Source of the DNA: a candidate division WOR-3 bacterium
GTDB taxonomy: Bacteria; Hydrothermota; Tepidihabitantia; SM23-42; JAOAFX01
Direction: 5' to 3'
NCBI GenBank assembly: GCA_039802205.1
Contig: JBDRWD010000018.1
Span: forward strand, 1 to 37,808
DNA: 37,808 nt
Shown: positions 6,339 through 15,041 of the stretch, in pieces
Layout of the letters: each line of letters opens with the position of its first letter
Numbering within the stretch: position 1 is the first letter of the stretch
The notes under the pieces: generated by a model
Seen by the model: only the letters and a program-made list of their open reading frames with translations
Database searches by the model: none
Told to the model about the DNA's origin: nothing
Program-made: the position numbers and the translations under genes

Positions 6339-9300
6339 AGAGAACTTTGATTTTGATATTTACAATATTATGTTCTTTCTCAAATGGTAAAGATTGGATC
6401 AAATTGGAGGGAACGGGTCAAGAATGTTTAATTAATGTAATACATTCGGATGACTTTCAAACATCATTGGAAATTGCGGTGCCTGGTTTCTACAAAATTG
6501 ATACTGTGATTAATAATACTGAATACAATATTGTCGACATTCCTAATACCGGCGTTTATCTCAGGGAAGGTCTACCGATGGTACCAGCGATTTACAAAAT
6601 TATTGCAATCCCATCATCTAAAGATGTAAAAGTAACACTTGTAGTAATCAAAGATACTTTATTATCTGATTATTGCCTCATGCCAGCTCAAAGGCCTCTA
6701 CCTGAATTTGTACCAGACAGCTTTATCATAAATGATAGTCTCTACAATCGGGATATTTATTACCCAGAGACATTAGCATCATATTATGGTCCAGCACTGT
6801 GGCGTGATTATCGAGTTATCCAATTACAGGTTTACCCAATACAATTTAACCCTCTAATAAGAAAGATACGTATTATCACAAAATTTAAAGTGATAATTGA
6901 ATACGTTGGTTTAAATACCGGCAACAACCCTATCTTACCTCCAAGGCCAACCAAAACATTCACAAAACTCTACAAGAAGTACATCCTAAACTATGATGAG
7001 TATATTGGTGAACGGACCGAATGGGAAGGAAGTTATCTGATAATTGTGCATGATATTTTTTATGAGGCATGTTTACCTTTATTTAGTTGGAAATCACGGC
7101 TCGGGCATAAGGTAGTTATTAAACCTCTCTCTGAAATTGGTTTTACCACACAAGCTATTTATAATTATATTAAGCATGCTTACGAGAACTGGAGTATTCC
7201 TTTGGAATATGTTCTTTTTATCGGTGATGATAATTATCTGCCAGCCTACAGATACAATGATCCTAATTACCCCTATAATCCAATACCAACCGACCATAAT
7301 TATTCCCTTATTGCTGGTGATGATTATCTTTCTGACATTTTTATCGGTAGGTTACCCGCTGGCAGTAGTTCTGAAGCCACGAATATGAGAAGTAAAATTA
7401 TGCTTTATGAGGGTGGGAATTTAACCGGGGATTGGTATAAGCGTGAGACAGGAATTTGTATCACGCAAAGTGGTAGAATTTTTGATTATACGATTGGTGT
7501 TGTTAGACAAATGTTATTAAGCCACGGTTTTTTACAGGCGGATAGTTTAAATCACCCATCACCCATTGCAATCGCCGATTCGATAAACCGGAATCGTAAT
7601 TTTGTTGTTTATCGTGGCCATGGTGATACAACAGAATGGTCATCTGTGGAATTTACAACAGCTCATGTACTTAATAACTTAACAAATACTAATTCTTATC
7701 CTGTTGTAATTGCTCCCACTTGTCTTGCAAATAATTTTACCTACACCGGTCATTTTTGTATGGGTGAGGCATTTATGTGTCAACCAAAGGGTGGGGTTGG
7801 GTACTTTGGCGCTACAAATATTAGCTACTCCTTTTACAACGATACCCTAACAATTGCAATTTTTCACGCAATGCTTGAGGATTGTATTACAAATTTGCAA
7901 CCCGCTTGTAACGATGGGAAAATGCATGTTATAAATTATTATGGTGCAAACGACCCCCAAGCAAGAGAAACCGCTTATCTAATGAATCTCTTAGGTGACC
8001 CTTCTTTAGAAATGTGGACTGATATTCCAAAGATATTATCCCTTGATTGGCCGGGAAATGCTGAATGGGGTGAAACCTATCGAGTTTATGTGCATGACCC
8101 ACAATATAATCCAATAAAAGATGCACTTGTGTGTATTTGGAATAAACAAGGTTGGCCTAATGGTATTCATCTTACTGGGTATAGCGGAGCCGATGGATAT
8201 GCATATTTAGGGCCGATTCCCAGCGGATTCTATGAAGGACCGGCAAATTTAACTGCTTCTAAGCATAATTATCGTCCCAAATTACTGGATATAAACATTG
8301 TCGCACTAAAAGGACCTTATTATCTCGTTGCATCTTCGCCTGATATGATTTCGATTAAGTTAAACTGGCAGGATTTTTCTGGTAGAGAAGCAGGGTTTAT
8401 TATTGCACGAAAAGTTGACGATGGTCAGTGGAATTATAATTGGAAAGATATCCCCCAGCCGAATTTAACGCAATACATTGATACCGATGTTCAATTTTGT
8501 CACAAATATACATATATGGTCCGTTGTTATGATGCAGGGTATCAGCATTTATCTCCTTGGTCTAATGAGACACACGCCGTCTGTGGTGCACTTGCCCAGT
8601 CAAATTATTCAAAAATGTCGGCGTATAATAATGGGGCGAAGGTTGCGAAGTATGGGAATAATTTGTATGTGGCGTATACAGGGGGAGATTGGGGTTGCGG
8701 GACCAGGCATGTTTATTGTCTCCGCTCAACAGATGGTGGGAATAGTTTTGTGCGGGATGAATTGCATAAAATGTATGAGGAGGACAATAGAAAGAGCCAG
8801 CCTGCTATTGCAATAAGCAATAATGGTATTCCCTATGTAGTTTGGGGCTCAGTATATTGGAGCAGTAGTGGGAAAGGAACTGCAGGATGGTTTCGCAGTT
8901 ATTATTGCGCATATTACACGAACAACAACTGGCAAATTGGAGAGATTTACAGTCAAAAATTCAGTGAAGATCCAAACTGGACACCGCCTGAAGATTACAT
9001 TGGGCATCCATCACTATCTTTGACATCCGATAGTGGGTATGTAGCCTTTAAGTTTCCTATGGGCGGGAATTTACATATTGTGGGGTTCCTACTAAGCGAT
9101 CCATATTCATCTGCAGATTCAACTGTGCCCAATACATCATCAATAAATCCTTTCCCTTCTATCGGTTATGATAAGGGTAATCCGAGTAATCCAGGGGATG
9201 ATAGGATTGTGGTTTTAGTGCATGAGTCTCAATCGTATACATTAAAATTGTATTATCGAACAATCGGGTCTACTGACTGGCACCCTGTTCCACTTCCCGA

Positions 9301-10513
9301 TGTTTATGGTAGTTTCGGTTCACCTTCGCTCTGGGCAGGGCAGAATGAGCTGAGGATTACTTTTGAGGGTGGGAATTATAATACACAACAAGAAGGGCTT
9401 TTCTTTTTGTGGATTCCCTGGCAGAATAATACCAATACCTATGATGTGAATCAGCCCATTGAATTGGTAAGTAGTAATTTTGATTATTACGATGGCATTG
9501 AGGGTTATAGTTATCTTGCAGGAAAGGATGTGGTTTTGTGGAAGGCAGGGGATGATATACATTATGCGCGGAGGCTTGGAACTGGAGAATGGCAGGATTT
9601 AGGAAATCTTTCGCAATCCGCAGATGTATCTTCTTATCCTCAAGGGGTCGTCTTTGGCAGCAGCGCCTTAGGACAGAAGTTGTTTGCTCTCTGGACTGAA
9701 AAAGTTGGAAATAATCATTATCTTGTGCGGAAGGTAGTTAATCTGCCACCGGCTTATCAGTATCCAGTGCTTGCTGTTGCCCAGTCTGATATCCCTGAGG
9801 CAACGGGATTTAACAATTCAAGGCGGTTGATTCGGGATGCGAGTGGAGTTTTGCATCTGGCATTTACAAGCGGGAATAATATCTATCATACTTTCTTGCA
9901 GGATACATCATGGGCAGAGCCAGTTCCAATCGGTGAAGGTAAATACCCTGCACTCGCAATGGATAACAACGGCAAAATCCATTGTGTCTGGTCTTACAAT
10001 CAGGGGATGCCGTATTTTCTTGAGGAATTAAGATATAGTTGTTTTGATGGTTCTCAATGGTCTTCACCCATTCCTCTGATGCATACCTATAATTCGTTCT
10101 TCTGGGGTATTGGTGCACCATCATTAGCAATAAAGGATTCTTTTGCCTATATCACCTTCAAGTCCTACTTTGGTCCAACCTATCATCCAGAACCAGGCGG
10201 ACCTGCACCACAGGTGATTGTCCTTGAATCAAGGAATTTAATCTACAGCAAATTCAATATAAATAATCCATTAGCATTTACCCCTCAATCCATTGATGCG
10301 ATAAGTATCACACCGACTCCGTATGACCCTTATGTTTATCAGGATTCATTACTGCCATTGCTCATCTCTCCTTCTATTACCGTAGACTTAGCAGGTATTC
10401 CCCATATCCTCTGGGAGGGTGATTCAACGAATATGAGATATTATACGATTGTTGATACGAATATTACCACCAAATCTTTGATGAGAATGTTGATTTTCCA
10501 TTTATTGGGATGA
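6335..10513 (+). CDS. Large secreted gingipain-like cysteine peptidase (family C25), main part of a frameshifted gene
   Basis: 1392 residues with a signal peptide (1-18). Residues ~40-210 match the pro-region that precedes C25 domains. The peptidase domain at ~225-555 has the catalytic His in YRGHGD (H429) and catalytic Cys in APTCLANN (C463), as in gingipains. Next come a carboxypeptidase-regulatory-like domain (~565-655), a fibronectin-III-like domain (~660-755) and a long beta-propeller / sialidase-like region (from ~760) with CLRSTDGGNSF. The natural end is not reached: the frame shifts near 10,475-10,480 and the true continuation is in the next frame to 11,583. Likely an exported surface peptidase; the linker near residue 755 is shared with the metallophosphoesterase gene. 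Confidence 0.85.
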   Translation: MKRTLILIFTILCSFSNGKDWIKLEGTGQECLINVIHSDDFQTSLEIAVPGFYKIDTVINNTEYNIVDIPNTGVYLREGLPMVPAIYKIIAIPSSKDVKVTLVVIKDTLLSDYCLMPAQRPLPEFVPDSFIINDSLYNRDIYYPETLASYYGPALWRDYRVIQLQVYPIQFNPLIRKIRIITKFKVIIEYVGLNTGNNPILPPRPTKTFTKLYKKYILNYDEYIGERTEWEGSYLIIVHDIFYEACLPLFSWKSRLGHKVVIKPLSEIGFTTQAIYNYIKHAYENWSIPLEYVLFIGDDNYLPAYRYNDPNYPYNPIPTDHNYSLIAGDDYLSDIFIGRLPAGSSSEATNMRSKIMLYEGGNLTGDWYKRETGICITQSGRIFDYTIGVVRQMLLSHGFLQADSLNHPSPIAIADSINRNRNFVVYRGHGDTTEWSSVEFTTAHVLNNLTNTNSYPVVIAPTCLANNFTYTGHFCMGEAFMCQPKGGVGYFGATNISYSFYNDTLTIAIFHAMLEDCITNLQPACNDGKMHVINYYGANDPQARETAYLMNLLGDPSLEMWTDIPKILSLDWPGNAEWGETYRVYVHDPQYNPIKDALVCIWNKQGWPNGIHLTGYSGADGYAYLGPIPSGFYEGPANLTASKHNYRPKLLDINIVALKGPYYLVASSPDMISIKLNWQDFSGREAGFIIARKVDDGQWNYNWKDIPQPNLTQYIDTDVQFCHKYTYMVRCYDAGYQHLSPWSNETHAVCGALAQSNYSKMSAYNNGAKVAKYGNNLYVAYTGGDWGCGTRHVYCLRSTDGGNSFVRDELHKMYEEDNRKSQPAIAISNNGIPYVVWGSVYWSSSGKGTAGWFRSYYCAYYTNNNWQIGEIYSQKFSEDPNWTPPEDYIGHPSLSLTSDSGYVAFKFPMGGNLHIVGFLLSDPYSSADSTVPNTSSINPFPSIGYDKGNPSNPGDDRIVVLVHESQSYTLKLYYRTIGSTDWHPVPLPDVYGSFGSPSLWAGQNELRITFEGGNYNTQQEGLFFLWIPWQNNTNTYDVNQPIELVSSNFDYYDGIEGYSYLAGKDVVLWKAGDDIHYARRLGTGEWQDLGNLSQSADVSSYPQGVVFGSSALGQKLFALWTEKVGNNHYLVRKVVNLPPAYQYPVLAVAQSDIPEATGFNNSRRLIRDASGVLHLAFTSGNNIYHTFLQDTSWAEPVPIGEGKYPALAMDNNGKIHCVWSYNQGMPYFLEELRYSCFDGSQWSSPIPLMHTYNSFFWGIGAPSLAIKDSFAYITFKSYFGPTYHPEPGGPAPQVIVLESRNLIYSKFNINNPLAFTPQSIDAISITPTPYDPYVYQDSLLPLLISPSITVDLAGIPHILWEGDSTNMRYYTIVDTNITTKSLMRMLIFHLLG

Positions 10514-11583
10514 ATGGAGACCAGATTCAATTATTCTATACTGCAAGGGATTCAATCAGGTATAGATATTCCTGGACTGGGACAGAAAATTTGAGCCAGA
10601 CCTGGAGCTTGACGACCGGAGACCCTGAAACGAGTTCAGGGCAAGTTTCAAGTGGTCAGTATTTGGCCTGGACAAAGAAAGAGAATGGATTATCTCATTT
10701 ATATTACGGTGCAATTCCGGCAAGTGGCACAATAAATCCAATAGAAGTCAACTATTCTACAGATTTGATTTCTTATCCCCAGATTCTATTCAACCCAAAG
10801 CCTCCATCAATTGACCTGGTCTGGACCGAGTATAGCGAGATTGATTCAATCGGAACAATCTATTATCTCAATCTGCCAATAACTGAGGTTGCGCCAAAGT
10901 ATGCCTTTGATATGGGGACTGAAACCCCGGTGCCGATTCTGGTCCAGAGAGACCGGTATAAGGTATTGGGGACTGAAGACTATAAGACATTTGACTATGA
11001 CAGCACTGAATTGGTCTATCATTTGACTCTCCATTCACCACATACAAAATATAAGGTCCGCTGGACCTGGTATCATGAAGAAGGAAACAAGATACACCTA
11101 CAGTTCAATATTGATGATATCTTTCACCATAATAAATGGGTAAAACCAGGAGAAAAAATAATAGAAGAATCCTGGATTCCTGATGCCTGTATTCATGACA
11201 ATGAGATTACGATAAAAGTAAAACTCTTAAATGGCACGGTTGCAGTCCTTTCAGGATTTGAGATTTATGCAGAAGAGGTTGGTGGTGGTGGTCCACAGGG
11301 TGAAGAGACAAAACTTACGAGTCCGTTTTACTTTGACAGGCTATATCCCAATCCAGCAAAAGGTGTAATAAGGCTTCGGTTCAATTCCCCGGACGAGCGT
11401 AAAATCACAATCAAAATTTATGATGTTTGTGGCAGGCTTGTGAATGAAAAGAATATAATAAAGTCCAAGATTGGAATGAATGAACTATTGATTACACCAA
11501 AAGATCTATCCGCTGGTGTCTATTTTGTTCGGCTTGAAACCGATGGTTATCAGAAAGTAGAAAAAGCCATTCTTCTGCGTTAA
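10510..11583 (+). CDS. C-terminal part of the C25 peptidase gene with T9SS-type sorting domain
   Basis: The ATG at 10510 overlaps the previous stop by 4 bases and could look like a coupled gene. However, this frame is already meaningful upstream of it (FDENVDFPFIG just before MNGDQIQLFYT), showing that it continues the peptidase after a one-base deletion near the TTT run at 10477-10479. It completes the propeller (TGTENLSQTWSLTTGD, TKKENGLSHLYYG), adds a beta-sandwich (~115-250) and ends with a Por/T9SS type A sorting domain: LYPNPAKGVIRLRF, KIYDVCGRLV, LSAGVYFVRLETDG, AILLR. The full corrected protein would be about 1750 residues and probably anchored or released by a type IX secretion system. 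Confidence 0.8.
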   Translation: MNGDQIQLFYTARDSIRYRYSWTGTENLSQTWSLTTGDPETSSGQVSSGQYLAWTKKENGLSHLYYGAIPASGTINPIEVNYSTDLISYPQILFNPKPPSIDLVWTEYSEIDSIGTIYYLNLPITEVAPKYAFDMGTETPVPILVQRDRYKVLGTEDYKTFDYDSTELVYHLTLHSPHTKYKVRWTWYHEEGNKIHLQFNIDDIFHHNKWVKPGEKIIEESWIPDACIHDNEITIKVKLLNGTVAVLSGFEIYAEEVGGGGPQGEETKLTSPFYFDRLYPNPAKGVIRLRFNSPDERKITIKIYDVCGRLVNEKNIIKSKIGMNELLITPKDLSAGVYFVRLETDGYQKVEKAILLR

Positions 11584-11584
11584 A

Positions 11585-11645
11585 CGGTAGTTGCAACCTT
11601 CAGGTTGCGCTACCTTTCTTAGCGCGGGCTAAAGCCTGCGGCTAC
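11585..11645. repeat. Pair of interspersed GGTAGC-type hairpin repeats
   Basis: First hairpin: GCAACC-TTCA-GGTTGC flanked by GGTAG and CTACC (11586-11613). Second: GCGGGC-TAAA-GCCTGC flanked by TAG and CTA. The first is the same design as GGTAGCCGCACCC-TTCA-GGGTGCG at 37745-37769. They directly follow the peptidase gene and may also end its transcript. Confidence 0.65.
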
Positions 11646-11686
11646 CATTTTACCGATTGCCACCCGAGAGAGAATCACTAAAGTGT

Positions 11687-11776
11687 TGCCCTACAAAAGT
11701 ACCTAACGCTAAATCATTGATTACCCTTACAAATTTTGTCCATGAGTTTAATCGTTACTTCATAAGATATAAAAAA
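11687..11776. repeat. Interspersed repeat, copy 1
   Basis: About 90 bases starting TGCCCTACAAAAGTA and containing ACGCTAAATCATTGATT. They match 24951-25041 with scattered mismatches and a 2-base gap. Non-coding; it lies between the hairpin repeats and the tRNA-Arg promoter. Confidence 0.7.
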
Positions 11777-11793
11777 CTCATAGCATCGAATTG

Positions 11794-11821
11794 TTGACTT
11801 TTGTTGTAATTTTTATATAAT
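11794..11821 (+). promoter_or_regulatory. Promoter of tRNA-Arg
   Basis: TTGACT 11794-11799 and TATAAT 11816-11821, spacer 16. The predicted transcript begins about 8 bases before the tRNA. Confidence 0.75.
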
Positions 11822-11835
11822 TTGACAATATCTGT

Positions 11836-11909
11836 GCCCCTGTAGCTCAGCAGGATAGAGCAGCGGTTTCCTAAACCGCAGGTCACCCGTTCAAATCGGG
11901 TCAGGGGTA
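11836..11909 (+). tRNA. tRNA-Arg (anticodon CCT)
   Basis: Full cloverleaf of 74 nt. The acceptor stem GCCCCTG pairs with CAGGGGT (first pair G-T). The D arm is GCTC/GAGC, the anticodon stem GCGGT/ACCGC around TTCCTAA gives CCT, and the T arm is ACCCG-TTCAAAT-CGGGT. The discriminator base is A and CCA is not encoded. It reads rare AGG codons. The TPR gene follows 37 bases later and may be cotranscribed. Confidence 0.95.
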
Positions 11910-11946
11910 TTTACGGGTAACTGACGATAATCTATAAGGAGAATTT

Positions 11947-12606
11947 ATGAAAGATATGAAAAGAGGCGTGAAGAGTGAGGATTCTTTCCAGCGCACGATG
12001 GAAAGAGTGATAAAATTTATCGTGCGCCATCGCGAGACCGCCACCTGGTTGGGTATTGGGCTTTTGGCAGCAATTTTTATCATAGGGTATCTCTTATACC
12101 CCCAGGAAAAAACAAATCCGGAGGCTGAACTCCTTTATACCCAGGCAATCAATCTGGTGAGCATGGGGCGCTTACAGGATGCCGAAAACTATTTTTTGCA
12201 ATTGACTGAGAAATTTGGTAACACTCGTCCAGGAAGAGTTGCTTATTATTATCTGGGTGTGATAAATTATAATACGGCACGCTTCAGCGAAGCCCTTGAT
12301 TACTTTGATCGATTTTTATCGAAAGAAAAAAGAGATCCCCTGTTAACGCCATCTGCCCAATTTGGTGCTGGTTGTGCAGCGGAGGGCTTAAAAGATTATG
12401 AAAGGGCAATGAAATATTATGAAAAAGTTGCAAAAAACAAAAAATCCCACTTCTATTTCTTAGGCATGCTTGCCTGGGGAAGAATTAATGGGATATTGGG
12501 TAATCCTGAAAGAGCTCGGGAGATTCTAAAAAAACTTCTTGAACAAAATCCACCGCAGGATATCACCAATGATGCCCGGTTCTATCTTGGTTATTTTAAC
12601 CGATAG
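11947..12606 (+). CDS. Membrane-anchored tetratricopeptide-repeat protein
   Basis: 219 residues with an AAGGAG ribosome site. Residues 1-33 are charged and cytoplasmic. One membrane helix follows (WLGIGLLAAIFIIGYLLY, ~34-51), then TPR-type helical pairs to the end: ELLYTQAINLVSMGRLQDAENYF, GRVAYYYLGVINYNTARFSEALDYF, AAEGLKDYERAMKYYEKV and a last pair near NPERAREIL. The architecture resembles YfgM and other single-pass TPR scaffolds that act at the cell envelope. No catalytic residues are expected. It is 34 bases upstream of the GH57 gene on the same strand. Confidence 0.8.
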   Translation: MKDMKRGVKSEDSFQRTMERVIKFIVRHRETATWLGIGLLAAIFIIGYLLYPQEKTNPEAELLYTQAINLVSMGRLQDAENYFLQLTEKFGNTRPGRVAYYYLGVINYNTARFSEALDYFDRFLSKEKRDPLLTPSAQFGAGCAAEGLKDYERAMKYYEKVAKNKKSHFYFLGMLAWGRINGILGNPERAREILKKLLEQNPPQDITNDARFYLGYFNR

Positions 12607-12640
12607 CCCAATCGATTCAATTCTTCAGGCTTAAGTATCT

Positions 12641-14707
12641 ATGAATAATCTTTCCCTCGCATTTTTATGGCATTTTCATCAGCCGATCTACTCCACACCT
12701 GACGATAATGTCCTGCCCATGCCTTGGGTCAGACTCCATGCAATCAAAGATTATTTAGATATGCTGAAAAACTTGCAGAAATTCCCGATGCTTACTGCTA
12801 CCTTTAATTTTACCCCTTCACTCCTTTTACAGATTAAAGAATATAAAGAAGGAAAAAGCACCGACCGACAATTTCTGCTTTTCCGAAAACGGGCCGAAGA
12901 CCTGACGCTTGAAGAAAAAGTGGAAATCTTAAAAGATTTTTTTCTTGCCAACTGGGAAAAGATGGTCGAACCTTATCCCCGGTATTTCTCTTTGTTGATG
13001 AAGCGAGGAAAAAAATTGGTTCCCGAAGAATTACCGAGTGTTGCCGAGAGTTTTACCACTGATGAGTTCCGAGACCTCCAGATATGGGCGAATCTCGTCT
13101 GGATTGACCCACTCTTTCGCGAAGAGATAAAAGAGCTTTATCAGAAAGGAAAAAATTTTCGTGAACAGGATAAAGAGATAATCATCAATCTCCAGAATAA
13201 AATCATCGGTTCATTGTTTGATGAATATAAGAATGCCTATCAATCTGGACAGATTGAATTGACAACCTCGCCATTAGCCCATCCGATTCTGCCCTTGCTA
13301 ATCAATAGCAACCTGGCAAAAATCTCCACTCCTAATCTGGAAATACCCTTTGAGTTCAAACATCCGGAGGATGCCCGTGCTCAGATATTGCAGGGACTGA
13401 AGGTATTTGAAGATATCTTTGGCTTCCGGCCTAAGGGACTTTGGCCCTCCGAAGGAAGCGTCTGTGCAGAATTGATACCCATTTTATCTGAACTCGGTAT
13501 TGAATGGATTGCCACTGATGAAGAAATCCTCGCCCGTTCCATAAATATTTCATTCAAGAGAGATGAACACGGTATACCTAATCAAAGCCACCGCCTCTAT
13601 CGCCCATGGCAGATAGGCAATGTTAAAATATTTTTCCGCGATCATCTATTATCCGACCGGATTGCCTTTGTCTATAACGGCTGGGAAGCCGAGAAAGCGG
13701 TGGAAGATTTTATTACCCGGATAAAACAGATTGCCGGTTCCCTTTCGCCGACTGAGAAATATATCCTGCCGGTAATCCTTGATGGCGAAAATGCCTGGGA
13801 GTACTTTGATAACGATGGCACGGAGTTTTTAAATCTGCTGTATCAGCGCCTGAGTGAAGAACGAATTCCCACAACGACATTTTCCAGATTCCTCAGCGAA
13901 TATCCCTCACCTGTGAACAATCTTACCAATTTGTTTCCGGGCTCCTGGATTGGTGCCAATTTTAATATATGGATTGGTAAATCTGAGGATCATAAAGCCT
14001 GGTTGATTATCAAAAACTTACGCGAAAAAATAGTGGCTTCCGGAACTCAGGATAGCCAAATCTGGCAAAGACTTTATTTTCTTGAAGGGAGTGATTGGTT
14101 CTGGTGGTTTGGTGACGATTTCTTTGCGGTGACGACGGAGATATTTGATGAGCTATTCCGAAAAAATGCCCTCTGGATTTATCAAAGGTTGAACATGGAA
14201 CCACCCCATGAACTATTTTTACCAATAAATCCTCAATCAGAGATTGCGGCAACCCAACCCATTGATTGTATCACACCTACCATTGATGGAAAATTGACTT
14301 TTTTTTATGAATGGTATAACGCGGGTTATCTGGACCTGCAAAGGACCGGAGGTACGATGCAACGGTTTGCCGGGCTTTTTGCCAAGGTTTTCTATGGTTT
14401 TGATGATAAAAATTTATATATCAGATTTGATGTGGTAAATCAAGATATCAATCAGTATGAATATGAGATAAACTTTGAAAAGCCGCCAGGCTTGAAATAT
14501 GTCTTAGGTATTGCTGAAAATGTGACTTTTAAAATTGAAGAAATTGCAGAGGTTGCAATTCCATTGGATAATTTAAATCTTACAGAGGAAAAACATGTGG
14601 AGTTCGTAATCAAAGCCCGGGAAAAGGGTAAGGAAATTGACCGCACACCGCTTTTAAAAGTCTCCCTCACCAAAAAAGATATCATTTTGAAAAACTGGAC
14701 TGTATAA
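12641..14707 (+). CDS. Glycoside hydrolase family 57 (alpha-glucan-active enzyme)
   Basis: 688 residues. It starts with the GH57 hallmark FLWHFHQP (residues 8-15), then PWVRLHAIKDYLDM. The catalytic nucleophile region is WPSEGSV (Glu near residue 272), and the second catalytic region is ILDGENAWEYFD (Asp near 383). From about residue 530 a C-terminal beta-sandwich follows (TIDGKLTFFYEWYNAGY, LYIRFDV), seen in long GH57 amylases and pullulanase-like enzymes. There is no signal peptide, so a cytoplasmic role in glycogen or maltodextrin turnover is likely; the exact specificity cannot be read. No clear Shine-Dalgarno precedes the ATG, but the start is fixed by the conserved N-terminus. Confidence 0.9.
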   Translation: MNNLSLAFLWHFHQPIYSTPDDNVLPMPWVRLHAIKDYLDMLKNLQKFPMLTATFNFTPSLLLQIKEYKEGKSTDRQFLLFRKRAEDLTLEEKVEILKDFFLANWEKMVEPYPRYFSLLMKRGKKLVPEELPSVAESFTTDEFRDLQIWANLVWIDPLFREEIKELYQKGKNFREQDKEIIINLQNKIIGSLFDEYKNAYQSGQIELTTSPLAHPILPLLINSNLAKISTPNLEIPFEFKHPEDARAQILQGLKVFEDIFGFRPKGLWPSEGSVCAELIPILSELGIEWIATDEEILARSINISFKRDEHGIPNQSHRLYRPWQIGNVKIFFRDHLLSDRIAFVYNGWEAEKAVEDFITRIKQIAGSLSPTEKYILPVILDGENAWEYFDNDGTEFLNLLYQRLSEERIPTTTFSRFLSEYPSPVNNLTNLFPGSWIGANFNIWIGKSEDHKAWLIIKNLREKIVASGTQDSQIWQRLYFLEGSDWFWWFGDDFFAVTTEIFDELFRKNALWIYQRLNMEPPHELFLPINPQSEIAATQPIDCITPTIDGKLTFFYEWYNAGYLDLQRTGGTMQRFAGLFAKVFYGFDDKNLYIRFDVVNQDINQYEYEINFEKPPGLKYVLGIAENVTFKIEEIAEVAIPLDNLNLTEEKHVEFVIKAREKGKEIDRTPLLKVSLTKKDIILKNWTV

Positions 14708-14714
14708 GTTTTTA

Positions 14715-14800
14715 TGCCGAGAGGGGGAGTTGAACCCCCACGTGCCTTTCAGCACTGCGGATTTTGAGTCCGCCGCGTCTCCCAGTTCCGCCATCTCGGC
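14715..14800 (-). tRNA. tRNA-Leu (anticodon CAA)
   Basis: An 86-nt class II tRNA on the minus strand. The acceptor stem GCCGAGA pairs with TCTCGGC, the anticodon stem GCGGA/TCCGC encloses CTCAAAA giving CAA, the variable arm is long (GTGCTGAAAGGCAC) and the T arm is GGGGG-TTCAACT-CCCCC. CCA is not encoded. It is convergent with the GH57 gene, whose stop is 8 bases away. Confidence 0.95.
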
Positions 14801-14860
14801 TGATGTCAACTTCTGTAATTTTAACCTTTAAACTTAACTACTTTTTTAAAATCCCTTACC

Positions 14861-14889
14861 ATTATAACTGATAAGATCAAATTTGTCAA
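14861..14889 (-). promoter_or_regulatory. Promoter of tRNA-Leu
   Basis: On the minus strand, TTGACA (14889-14884) and TATAAT (14866-14861), spacer 17. This predicts a ~54-nt leader before the tRNA. It is back to back with the promoter at 14898-14925. Confidence 0.65.
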
Positions 14890-14897
14890 TCGGGTAC

Positions 14898-14925
14898 TTG
14901 ACTTTTGGTAATTTGTGATTATAAT
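14898..14925 (+). promoter_or_regulatory. Promoter of the Kelch protein gene
   Basis: TTGACT 14898-14903, spacer 16, TATAAT 14920-14925. Divergent from the tRNA-Leu promoter, with 8 bases between the two -35 boxes. Confidence 0.7.
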
Positions 14926-15041
14926 ATAATTATAATAAACTCGTCCTCTGAAAGGAGGTGAAAAAAACTAAAAAGACAGGTGGGCTAAGAGATTAGCCAT
15001 GAGGTTGGTAGTGTGCAAGGGTTTAATAAAAAGGAGAAGAA
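14926..15041 (+). promoter_or_regulatory. Leader with an unused strong ribosome site and a GAGA hairpin
   Basis: AAAGGAGGTG (14951-14960) fits the 16S 3' end perfectly, yet no ATG follows at normal spacing. A 6-bp stem GGCTAA-GAGA-TTAGCC (14983-14998) comes next, and the real site AAGGAGAAGAA sits before the ATG at 15042. Confidence 0.5.

Noticed and set aside
14803-14808. TTGACA on the minus strand right before tRNA-Leu as its -35 box
   Set aside because: It would place the start inside the tRNA; the promoter at 14861-14889 fits better.
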